Source of the DNA: Gammaproteobacteria bacterium | Lineage (GTDB): Bacteria; Pseudomonadota; Gammaproteobacteria; Pseudomonadales; Pseudohongiellaceae | Direction of reading: 5' to 3' | Assembly: GCA_029246545.1 (NCBI GenBank) | Contig: JAQWMX010000018.1 | Span: 23,621 to 87,620, forward strand | Length of the DNA: 64,000 nt | Shown here: positions 15,979 through 24,024 of the stretch, in pieces | How positions within the stretch are numbered: the first letter of the stretch is position 1 | How the letters are laid out: the number at the start of each line of letters is the position of its first letter | Translations under genes and position numbers: made by a program | Notes under the pieces: generated by a model | Databases searched by the model: none | The model's input: the letters and a program-made list of their open reading frames with translations, nothing else | Told to the model about the DNA's origin: nothing

Positions 15979-17207
15979 AGATCAAGGAAATCTATCAGAA
16001 GACTGGTCCCGGCTTAATCGTAGCTGCAACTGGTTTGGGTGGAGGAGATATTGTTGCAGCTTCAGCAGCAGGAGCTAATTATGGGACCACTCTACTGTGG
16101 GCAGTTGTTATTGGCAGCTTGTTAAAATTCTGTCTGAATGAAGGCATTGGCCGTTGGCAGTTGGTCACAGGCAGGACCTTGTTAGAAGGTTGGTTAGATG
16201 ATTTACCCAAAATGCTGACCTGGTATTTTACTGCTTACTTGTTGTTTTGGACTGTCATGGTAGGAGCCGCTTTGATGTCAGCGGCTGGTATCGTTGCCAA
16301 TACTATTTTCCCCGTGTTTTCTGTTGAAGTTTGGAGCATGATCCATGGTGTGTTGGCACTAATTCTGGTTTGGAATGGTGGTTATTTCTTTCTGGAACAT
16401 GTGATGAAAATATTCATCGGCTTGATGTTCGTTTGCATATTATTTTGTGCGGTGATGGTGATGCCGCCTTTATCGGAAATACTTGCGGGCATTTTTATAC
16501 CAAAGTTACCAAGTGGAAGTTTGGTTTTTGTCTTCGGAGTCATTGGTGGAGTAGGTGGTAGTGTTACCGTTATGAGTTACTCTTATTGGATGCAGGAGGC
16601 GGGCTGGAAGGGCAAAGAAAAAATGGGCACGATGCGGGTTGATTTGGCAATTGCTTATGGCCTAACCGGGCTTTTTGGCTTCGCTATTATTTTGGTTGCT
16701 TCCGGCGCTAACGCCGAGGCGACAACTGGAACTAGCATAGCCCTCACTATAGCCGAGCAATTAATACCTGTATTAGGTGAGCCAGGTAAATGGATTTTTC
16801 TAGTCGGATTCTGGGGTGCAGCTTTTAGCTCCATAATTGGGGTCTGGCATGGTGTTCCTTATCTCTTTGCTAACTTTTTCTATCATGTGAAGGACAAGAA
16901 AAACCTACTGGAATCCCCTGAAAGTATTAGTAAAACTAAAGCTTATCGAGGCTATCTGCTATATCTGTGTTTTTTCCCAATGCTGGTACTCTTAATAGGA
17001 AGACCGTTCTGGGTCATCATTATGTATTCAGTAACAGGCGCTTTCTTTATGCCATTATTAGCTGCACTCTTGCTTTATATGAATAGTGCAAGGCGCTGGT
17101 TAGGTGAATATGTCAATAGTTGGTATACCAAGGCTTTGTTGATTATTTGTTTGTTACTTTTTAGTTTTCTTTTGGTCGTAGAAATAAAGCAGCAATTTTT
17201 CTCTTGA
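15975..17207 (+). CDS. Nramp-related membrane transporter with altered metal motif
   Basis: This polytopic inner-membrane protein of 410 residues, with about 11 hydrophobic segments, belongs to the Nramp fold. Its start (GPGLIVAATGLGGGDIVAA, then AGANYGTTLLW) aligns with helix 1 of Nramp. The metal-binding Asp-Pro-Gly-Asn of classical Mn/Fe carriers is replaced by Gly-Gly-Gly-Asp. Helix 6 reads VMSYSYWMQEAG rather than the usual Met-Pro-His. It therefore falls in a divergent branch whose substrate is uncertain; Mg, another cation, or a non-metal is possible. It overlaps sbcB by 4 bases, although no functional tie is evident. Confidence 0.75.
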   Translation: MKIKEIYQKTGPGLIVAATGLGGGDIVAASAAGANYGTTLLWAVVIGSLLKFCLNEGIGRWQLVTGRTLLEGWLDDLPKMLTWYFTAYLLFWTVMVGAALMSAAGIVANTIFPVFSVEVWSMIHGVLALILVWNGGYFFLEHVMKIFIGLMFVCILFCAVMVMPPLSEILAGIFIPKLPSGSLVFVFGVIGGVGGSVTVMSYSYWMQEAGWKGKEKMGTMRVDLAIAYGLTGLFGFAIILVASGANAEATTGTSIALTIAEQLIPVLGEPGKWIFLVGFWGAAFSSIIGVWHGVPYLFANFFYHVKDKKNLLESPESISKTKAYRGYLLYLCFFPMLVLLIGRPFWVIIMYSVTGAFFMPLLAALLLYMNSARRWLGEYVNSWYTKALLIICLLLFSFLLVVEIKQQFFS

Positions 17208-17307
17208 TAATTGATTAGATTATGGATGATGCTTAGGCTTTTCAGACGGCTCTGGTTTAAAATAAGTCTGAAGCTAAATAATATAACTCAAAGGCTCTTC
17301 CTTACAT

Positions 17308-18459
17308 ATGCAAGATTTTGAAGATATCAGACCCTATCTTGACCACGAAGTAAGGCCGGTTGTTGACTCCTTAATTTCTGATCCGGAATTTAGCACAGCG
17401 ATAGCTGGATACCGCTATCCTCGATGGCATGCCTGGTTTCCTGGAGTTGTCAGAAAGATAGTACAAAAGCATTTAGCCAAAGAAACAGCTGATATCGAAA
17501 CTATCAATGATGTGCAAATTATTATCGAAAAATATCTGGATAATTTAATTGAAAAAACTACAACTAGTTTAAGCCATGATGGGCTACAACATTTAGATTC
17601 CTCTAGGCCTTATTTGTTCATCAGTAATCATCGGGATATTACTATGGATCCGGCCCTGGTGAATTACATGTTATATCATCAAGGCTTTAAAACATTACAG
17701 ATCGCGATCGGTGATAATTTATTAAAACGGCCTTTTTTATCCGATTTAATGCGTCTTAATAAGAGTTTTTTGGTTAAGCGTGGCGTGCAAGGAAGAGAAA
17801 AGTTAAAAGAAAGTAAGCGTTTATCTGCATACATCCATTATTCTATCGAGCAGGGTGAAAATGTCTGGTTAGCACAGCGTGAAGGGCGAGCTAAAAATGG
17901 CCTGGATCAAACAGAGTCGGCTATCATAAAAATGCTGCATCTGGCGAAACGTGATAAAAGTGAGAAAATGCCCTTAGCAGAAGCCATCAATGCTTTACAT
18001 ATAGTGCCAGTAGCAATTTCTTATGGTTTGGATCCTTGTGATGAATATAAGGCAGAAGAATTATTCGCGATAGATGCAGTCGGTAAATTCGAAAAAAATG
18101 AAAACTCAGATGTACAAAGTATTTTGGCAGGGATGATCGGGGATAAAGGAGGTATTCATGTCGCTTTTGGTGAGCCATTAATATTAGAGAATGAAGTTAC
18201 GGCTGAAGAAGTTGCTGGAATTATCGAAACTCAAATAATTAAAAATTATAACCTGCACCCGAGTAATTATTTTGCATATTTTGAGCTTAAACCTGATCAA
18301 GAAAATACTGTCGACTTGGTGAATATATTTAATATGAGTGAAACCGACATCGAACAGTTAAAGCTTAATTTTCATGCTCGATTAGCAAAAATGCCAATCA
18401 AACTGAGACCTTACTTGTTAGCAATGTATGCAAATCCAGTTATTGCAAAATCTGTTTAA
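17308..18459 (+). CDS. Glycerolipid acyltransferase-like protein
   Basis: This is a 383-residue member of the PlsC-like acyltransferase group. Such enzymes move acyl chains onto glycerophosphate or lysophospholipids at the inner membrane. The active-site block reads FISNHRDITMDPALVN, where His and Asp are separated by five residues instead of the usual four; the Asp two residues after the His may be the alternative partner. A second block around VWLAQREGRAKNGLDQT matches the EGTR-like glycerophosphate-binding motif, and IVPVAISYGLDP matches block IV. There is no strong membrane helix. It lies about 45 bases before dinG and may share its transcript. Confidence 0.72.
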   Translation: MQDFEDIRPYLDHEVRPVVDSLISDPEFSTAIAGYRYPRWHAWFPGVVRKIVQKHLAKETADIETINDVQIIIEKYLDNLIEKTTTSLSHDGLQHLDSSRPYLFISNHRDITMDPALVNYMLYHQGFKTLQIAIGDNLLKRPFLSDLMRLNKSFLVKRGVQGREKLKESKRLSAYIHYSIEQGENVWLAQREGRAKNGLDQTESAIIKMLHLAKRDKSEKMPLAEAINALHIVPVAISYGLDPCDEYKAEELFAIDAVGKFEKNENSDVQSILAGMIGDKGGIHVAFGEPLILENEVTAEEVAGIIETQIIKNYNLHPSNYFAYFELKPDQENTVDLVNIFNMSETDIEQLKLNFHARLAKMPIKLRPYLLAMYANPVIAKSV

Positions 18460-18502
18460 TAGCTTCTTGTCTGAATGAGCCTACTTTCTGCATGAGCCCA
18501 CT

Positions 18503-20632
18503 ATGATTTCAGATCAGGTCAAACAGGATATTCAGTCCTACTACTCTCAATTTCTTCAAAACCGAAATTTAAAACCTCGCTACGGGCAAAAACTGATGAT
18601 TGCCGAGATAGCTAAAACTATATCAACTATTGAATTGGATGAAGAGGGCAAGCGCTTTTCAACTTCATCACCATTATGCGTAGTAGAGGCGGGCACTGGT
18701 ACGGGTAAAACCATTGCCTATTTAATTGCAGTATTGCCTTTGGCAAAAGCTCTGGGTAAGCAAGTGGTGATTGCCACGGCAACTGTAGCCTTGCAAGAAC
18801 AATTAATGTTTAAAGATATTCCCGAGTTGAAAGCTAATACTGATATGGAATTTTCGTGTTTATTGGCAAAGGGTAGAGGGCGGTATTTATGCCTGTCCAA
18901 ATTGGAAAACCTGTTAAAAATGAACAGCAGCCAGGAAGCTATTCAAGACTTATATGGATTGGAGCTCGATGACCCCTCACAATTGGACAAGGAAGTTTAC
19001 CAGGAAATGATGGGTGCGCTAGGTGAAAAGCGTTGGCAGGGAGATCGAGATGATTGGAAAGAAACCTTAGATAATCAAGAATGGCGAGCAGTTTCAGTTG
19101 AGCATGGACAATGCTCGGGCAGTCGTTGTTCCAACTTTGGATCTTGCTACTTTTTTAAAAGCCGCGAACTACTTCAACAAAGTGATTGTATTATCGCTAA
19201 TCAAGACTTAGTGCTGGCTGACCTAAGTCTTGGTGGTGGTGCTATATTGCCGCATCCAGCGGATACTATTTATATCTTCGATGAAGCTCATCACTTATCG
19301 GCAAAAGGCTTGTCACATTTTTCCCACTACGTGCAACTAAGATCTTCACTCAGTTGGTTAGACCAATCTAAACGTTTGTTTAATCGTTTGCTGCAACAAG
19401 CGGGCTCAGAATTAAAAGCATTATTTGAAAAAGCAGATGCAGAAAGCCTAGAGGCAAGGCTTAAATTAAACGACGCTTATTTATTGTTTGAACAATTTCA
19501 TACCGAACAAATGCAATCGGAATTGAATCAAAGCTTACATACTTTTGAAAGGGGAGTAGTGGACTCTGAATTACGTGAAATTTGCGGCATTCTATATTTA
19601 TGTTTTTCACAATTAGGCCAAACTTTAGATAAAATTTTGAATAAAGTTCGTCAGTGCATGGAAAACAAAGGCGGAGAGATTGATTCAACAATGGCAGAGG
19701 CTTGGTACCCCGGATTAGGTAGCATTCAGGCTCGATGTGAGGCTAGCCTTATGCTTTTGTTTCATTATGCAAATCAGGATGAAAGTGCAGACATGCCGCA
19801 AGCTCGCTGGCTGACTTTTATTAAAACTCAGGATGAATTAGAAATCAGTCTCTCATGTAGTCCAATATTAGCGGCAGATGCATTGAGTGAAAAACTTTGG
19901 GATGAATGTTTCGCTGCAGTTCTAACCTCTGCAACATTGAGTGCGCTTAATAGTTTTGATTTTTTGAGTATGCGGGTAGGTCTACCAGAAGGAAGTAATT
20001 TTAGTCGCATCGGAAGCCCATTTAATTTTGCCGAAGCGGGAGTGCTACGTATTCCGCAAAAAGGTTTTGATGCTGGTGATAGTTCAGCACACACTCAAGC
20101 CATAATCTCTTGTTTACCAGAAATGTTAGATGAAGATAGGGGTGCGTTGGTTTTATTTAGCTCTAGGCGGCAGATGTTAGAAGTTTTAGAGGGCCTGGAA
20201 ACTGATTTTAGAGAAGAAATTTTGTCGCAAGATGACTACCCTAAACAACAATTAATCTCTTTACATAAATCATCTATAGATAAAGGCGAAAAGAGCATTA
20301 TTTTTGGTCTAGCCAGCATGAGTGAGGGCATAGATTTACCGGATGCTTATTGTACACATGTAGTAATTGCTAAATTACCTTTCTCAGTACCTGATGATCC
20401 TATTGATGTGACTTTAGGACAATGGATGAAGGATCAAGGCAAAAATCCTTTTGCGGAAATCTCAATACCCGAAACGGCAATGAAGCTTGTTCAAGCCAGT
20501 GGTCGCTTATTAAGAAGTGAAAGTGATAGCGGGAAAATTTCCATATTGGATGAACGCTTATTAAATCGGCGTTACGGCACATCAATTCTTGATTCGTTGC
20601 CGCCATATCGGCGCGAAATTTTTAGCGCTTAA
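18503..20632 (+). CDS. dinG: ATP-dependent helicase DinG (iron-sulfur)
   Basis: DinG is an XPD-like 5' to 3' helicase that resolves R-loops and replication-transcription conflicts. The 709-residue protein has Walker A (VVEAGTGTGKTIAYLIA) and an iron-sulfur cluster region whose visible cysteines cluster in CSGSRCSNFGSC, with another upstream (LCLSKL). It has a Walker B FDEAHHL, LTSATLSAL, and the C-terminal motifs FGLASMSEGIDLP and QASGRLLRSESD. Length and order are typical of the Pseudomonas-type DinG. No LexA box was recognised. It is convergent with cysC, only 4 bases apart. Confidence 0.93.
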   Translation: MISDQVKQDIQSYYSQFLQNRNLKPRYGQKLMIAEIAKTISTIELDEEGKRFSTSSPLCVVEAGTGTGKTIAYLIAVLPLAKALGKQVVIATATVALQEQLMFKDIPELKANTDMEFSCLLAKGRGRYLCLSKLENLLKMNSSQEAIQDLYGLELDDPSQLDKEVYQEMMGALGEKRWQGDRDDWKETLDNQEWRAVSVEHGQCSGSRCSNFGSCYFFKSRELLQQSDCIIANQDLVLADLSLGGGAILPHPADTIYIFDEAHHLSAKGLSHFSHYVQLRSSLSWLDQSKRLFNRLLQQAGSELKALFEKADAESLEARLKLNDAYLLFEQFHTEQMQSELNQSLHTFERGVVDSELREICGILYLCFSQLGQTLDKILNKVRQCMENKGGEIDSTMAEAWYPGLGSIQARCEASLMLLFHYANQDESADMPQARWLTFIKTQDELEISLSCSPILAADALSEKLWDECFAAVLTSATLSALNSFDFLSMRVGLPEGSNFSRIGSPFNFAEAGVLRIPQKGFDAGDSSAHTQAIISCLPEMLDEDRGALVLFSSRRQMLEVLEGLETDFREEILSQDDYPKQQLISLHKSSIDKGEKSIIFGLASMSEGIDLPDAYCTHVVIAKLPFSVPDDPIDVTLGQWMKDQGKNPFAEISIPETAMKLVQASGRLLRSESDSGKISILDERLLNRRYGTSILDSLPPYRREIFSA

Positions 20633-20636
20633 TTGT

Positions 20637-21272
20637 TTACGATTTAATTATTTTGTGCTGTTTTAGGTATTCTAAAACTTGCTGAGAACTTTTTTCTGGT
20701 GAATTAGAAACAGGAATAATAATCTCAGCATCATCAGGCTCTTCATAAGGTGAACTGATGCCAGTGAAGTGTGGAATTTCACCACGCCTGGCTTTGGCAT
20801 ATAACTGTTTAGGGTCGCGTTCTTCACAAACCGCTAATGGTGTATCTATAAAGATTTCTAGAAAGTTTAAACCTGCATCTTCATGAATTTTCCTGACCAG
20901 TTGTCGGCCCTTTTTGAAAGGGGAAATAAAACTGGAGAGTACTATTAATCCAGCATCTGCAAAAAGTTTTGAGACTTCACCGACGCGCCGAATGTTTTCT
21001 TCTCTATCTGCATCACTAAAACCCAAATTATTATTTAAGCCATGACGTATATTGTCGCCGTCTAAGACATAGCTTTTAAATTTTTCCTGAACCAGCATAT
21101 GTTCCAGGGTGAATGCTAAGGTGCTTTTACCTGAACCACTTAGGCCAGTAAACCAAAGTGTCGAACCTTGTTGTCCAAAGACTTCCTGACGAAACTCCGG
21201 GCTGACTCTGCTTTCGTGCCAAACAATGTTGTTACTGTGATTAGTACTGGAATTTTCAGAATTATTATCCAA
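20637..21272 (-). CDS. cysC: Adenylylsulfate kinase
   Basis: CysC phosphorylates adenosine 5'-phosphosulfate to PAPS, the activated sulfate used for assimilation or sulfotransfer. The 211-residue sequence contains the P-loop (LWFTGLSGSGKSTLA), DGDNIRHGLNNNLGFSD, the APS-binding RRVGEVSKLFADAG, FISPFKKGR and VCEERDPKQLYAKAR. It stands alone here without cysD, cysN or cysH. Its first 20 residues (Asn/Ser-rich) are poorly conserved, so the exact start is uncertain. It lies 28 bases downstream of the cyclophilin gene on the same strand. Confidence 0.93.
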   Translation of the reverse strand: MDNNSENSSTNHSNNIVWHESRVSPEFRQEVFGQQGSTLWFTGLSGSGKSTLAFTLEHMLVQEKFKSYVLDGDNIRHGLNNNLGFSDADREENIRRVGEVSKLFADAGLIVLSSFISPFKKGRQLVRKIHEDAGLNFLEIFIDTPLAVCEERDPKQLYAKARRGEIPHFTGISSPYEEPDDAEIIIPVSNSPEKSSQQVLEYLKQHKIIKS

Positions 21273-21300
21273 ATTATTGTTCCCGTTTCGAGACTGCTAG

Positions 21301-22179
21301 TTATTCCAGAATTGTTACCTGAATTAGCTGAACTTCTTCTATAGGCTGATCTTGTTCATCAACTGGTGTGGCGCCGATGGCATCAAGTACATCCATACCC
21401 TGTCGAACTCTACCAAAAACAGTATGTTTACCCGCCAGCCACTCAGTATCAATTAAATTGATAAAAAATTGTGATCCGTTGGTATTAGGCCCAGAATTTG
21501 CCATAGCAATAACACCTCTAACCGGCATTCTAGAGGTAAGGGTTTGTGTATATTCATAGCCTTGGTTTTCATAAACATCTAAGACCGTTAAACTATTGAT
21601 TCTGTCTTCAATAACCTCGTAATTATTTTCTATATCTTCCTGAGAGTTGATATTCATTTCGTCAAAGAGGGGTTCAAGAATGACAGATTGAAATTGCGAT
21701 TGTGAAGCTATCCTAAGAAAAGGATGAGGAGTACCTTCTTCATCTATTGCCACCATTCTATCCAGACCTAAACTACGAGCATTGATTTCATCTTGAAACG
21801 AAAACCCCGGAGTTCCATTACCAATACCTGTTGGACTACCACCTTGAATCATGAAACCGTCGATGACACGATGAAAAATTAAGCCATCATAAAAAGGGCG
21901 TGTAACCATCGTTCCTGACTCTGGATCAAGAAAGGGTTTTTGACCTTGCGCTAATTCAATAAAATTTGCGACAGTTGCTGGTGCCTCTTTGGGAAATAAT
22001 TCCAAAATCATAGTGCCCATAGAGGTTTGAATTTGAACTAGTAGGTTATCAGGATCTTCGCGTAAAGAAGCAATGTCTTGATTATCTAGTTGATTAACTT
22101 GAGAAAAGGCTATTTGACCAATAAAAAGTTGGGCGGTAAATAGAAAGGCGAATAGGGTCTTATAGAGCGTGTGTTTCAT
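21301..22179 (-). CDS. Exported cyclophilin-type peptidyl-prolyl isomerase
   Basis: This enzyme catalyses cis-trans isomerisation of prolyl bonds, probably assisting folding in the periplasm. I start it at the ATG at 22177-22179, which gives a good signal peptide ([20 protein letters not shown], cleavage near AFSQ); an upstream ATG adds 19 unlikely residues. The cyclophilin core includes [25 protein letters not shown] with the catalytic Arg, [11 protein letters not shown] and [17 protein letters not shown], then GKHTVFGRV. An insert of about 70 residues between the two halves ([19 protein letters not shown] onward) makes it longer than simple PpiA. The insert is a feature of some marine lineages and has no known role. 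Confidence 0.88.
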   Translation of the reverse strand: MKHTLYKTLFAFLFTAQLFIGQIAFSQVNQLDNQDIASLREDPDNLLVQIQTSMGTMILELFPKEAPATVANFIELAQGQKPFLDPESGTMVTRPFYDGLIFHRVIDGFMIQGGSPTGIGNGTPGFSFQDEINARSLGLDRMVAIDEEGTPHPFLRIASQSQFQSVILEPLFDEMNINSQEDIENNYEVIEDRINSLTVLDVYENQGYEYTQTLTSRMPVRGVIAMANSGPNTNGSQFFINLIDTEWLAGKHTVFGRVRQGMDVLDAIGATPVDEQDQPIEEVQLIQVTILE

Positions 22180-22275
22180 AAATCGGTCCTGCGTCGAAGA
22201 TTCAAAATCAGTAACATACGACAGACACAGGGCCATTTACAAGGCTTGAAAGGCAAGCATTTACTATTATCTAGC

Positions 22276-22563
22276 TTAGTGAACAGTTTTTTTGTCAGAA
22301 CCTTCTTCGAGCTCTTGTTGTGTGATTTCAACTACAAAGCTTTTTTCTTGTAGTTTCTTACTGGCCTCAACGCGTTCTTCAGCCTCAGCCTTTTTCAGAT
22401 TTTCTTCGTCTTGAAATAATTCTGCATTGAGTGAAAGCTGTCTGCTGAGGTGTTGTTTCAGCCTGTCGACTACATGAGACATAACTTCCAAAGTCTGGCT
22501 CAGCTGATCCAATGTTATCAGGGTTTGTTCAGCGTTTTGTTCTACTTCTTTTTTGTCAGTCAT
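22276..22563 (-). CDS. Small coiled-coil protein of unknown function
   Basis: The product is 95 residues, highly charged, without signal peptide or membrane segment. Heptad-like leucines run from about residue 14 to 75 (LITLDQLSQTLEVMSHVVDRL and on into a Glu/Lys-rich helix), so an extended coiled coil is predicted. It lies 50 bases downstream of nrdB in the same direction, and upstream of the cyclophilin gene. I do not recognise the family and assign no function. Confidence 0.62.
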   Translation of the reverse strand: MTDKKEVEQNAEQTLITLDQLSQTLEVMSHVVDRLKQHLSRQLSLNAELFQDEENLKKAEAEERVEASKKLQEKSFVVEITQQELEEGSDKKTVH

Positions 22564-22613
22564 CGCCTTCTCCTGAGTATTAAAAAATGCTGCTTTATTC
22601 GTTAGCTCTAACC

Positions 22614-23930
22614 CTAATCCCAGTTAAGAGCTCCGCCGGTTTGATACTCGATAACTCTCGTCTCAAAAAAGTTCTTTTCTTTACGCAAATCCATAATTTC
22701 AGACATCCAAGGGAATGGGTTTTGCGCACCAGTAAACTGCTCGTTCAAGCCCAACTGATTAAGACGTCGGTTGGCGATGAATTGCAGGTAATCTTCCATC
22801 ATCGCTGCATTCATCCCGAGAACGCCACGTGGCATAGTGTCGCGGGCATATTCTATTTCCAGTTGAGTAGCTTCCAGAATCATCTGGGTAGCCTGCTCTT
22901 TCATGTCTTCATCCCAAAGGTGAGGATTTTCAAGTTTGATTTGGTTAATCATGTCGATACCAAAATTCAGATGCATGGACTCATCACGCAGAATGTACTG
23001 GAACTGCTCTGAAGTTCCGGTCATTTTATTGCGGCGCCCCATGGATAAAATTTGAGTGAAGCCGCAGTAGAAAAAGATCCCTTCTAAACAGCAATAAAAG
23101 GCGATCAAGTTCTTTAACAACATTTTGTCAGTCTCCGGCGTACCTGTGTTAAAAGTTGGGTCAGTAATTTCTTTCGTGTACTTCAGTCCCCAAGATGCTT
23201 TTTTCGCAACCGAAGGCACTTCGTGGTACATATTAAAAATCTCACCCTCATCCATTGCCAGTGATTCTATGCAGTACTGATAGGCATGAGTATGAATGGC
23301 TTCTTCGAAGGCTTGACGTAAAATATATTGACGACACTCAGGATTGGTTATCAAACGATAAATAGCTAATACTAGATTGTTGGCAACCAAGGAATCTGCC
23401 GTAGCAAAAAAGCCCAAATTTCGCTGAACAATTAGGCGTTCATCATCTGTTAAGCCATCTTCTGTTTTCCAGAGAGCGACATCAGCATTCATGTTAATTT
23501 CTTGTGGCATCCAATGATTTGCGCAGCCATCAAGGTATTTTTGCCAAGCCCAGTCATATTTAAAAGGGACCAATTGGTTTAAGTCAGCGCGACAGTTGAT
23601 CATGCGTTTATCATCAACGGCTACACGTCCCGCTGAGACGGCTAATTCTTCATTGCCGGCATTAGGGTCCAGCTTCTCTACAGCGGCTTTGGCTTGCTCA
23701 ATAGCATTAAGTTGATCAGATGATAATCGAGTTTCTTGACTCGTATCGTCTGTATTTTCAATGATAACTTCAACTTCTGGAGCGCTAAGCTCTTCTGTTT
23801 CAGCTATTTCTGCTATTTCAGTAATAGGTGCTGGAGCCGATTCGGCAAAGTGCTCTGCAGCAGTATTGTTGGCAGCACCAGTAGAAGGTGCTGCATTTTC
23901 TTCGGCATTAAACTCATCCCAGTTCAACAT
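22614..23930 (-). CDS. nrdB: Ribonucleoside-diphosphate reductase subunit beta (class Ia)
   Basis: NrdB carries the di-iron tyrosyl radical that starts catalysis in the class I ribonucleotide reductase. The iron-binding set is visible: Asp in [33 protein letters not shown], then [11 protein letters not shown] and the preceding [14 protein letters not shown] region. The C-terminal tail ([10 protein letters not shown]) is the piece that docks to NrdA. An N-terminal leader of about 100 residues, rich in Ala and Glu, is longer than in E. coli (376 total) and similar to Pseudomonas-type NrdB. It follows nrdA by 94 bases on the same strand. Confidence 0.95.
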   Translation of the reverse strand: MLNWDEFNAEENAAPSTGAANNTAAEHFAESAPAPITEIAEIAETEELSAPEVEVIIENTDDTSQETRLSSDQLNAIEQAKAAVEKLDPNAGNEELAVSAGRVAVDDKRMINCRADLNQLVPFKYDWAWQKYLDGCANHWMPQEINMNADVALWKTEDGLTDDERLIVQRNLGFFATADSLVANNLVLAIYRLITNPECRQYILRQAFEEAIHTHAYQYCIESLAMDEGEIFNMYHEVPSVAKKASWGLKYTKEITDPTFNTGTPETDKMLLKNLIAFYCCLEGIFFYCGFTQILSMGRRNKMTGTSEQFQYILRDESMHLNFGIDMINQIKLENPHLWDEDMKEQATQMILEATQLEIEYARDTMPRGVLGMNAAMMEDYLQFIANRRLNQLGLNEQFTGAQNPFPWMSEIMDLRKEKNFFETRVIEYQTGGALNWD

Positions 23931-24024
23931 TGTTTAGACCTCTTTGATAATCTTTTTTATTCTTTATTTTTCTTATCGCTTCACAAAAATAGTTAAGCTT
24001 TTTATTTTTACTTCGATTGTGTAT

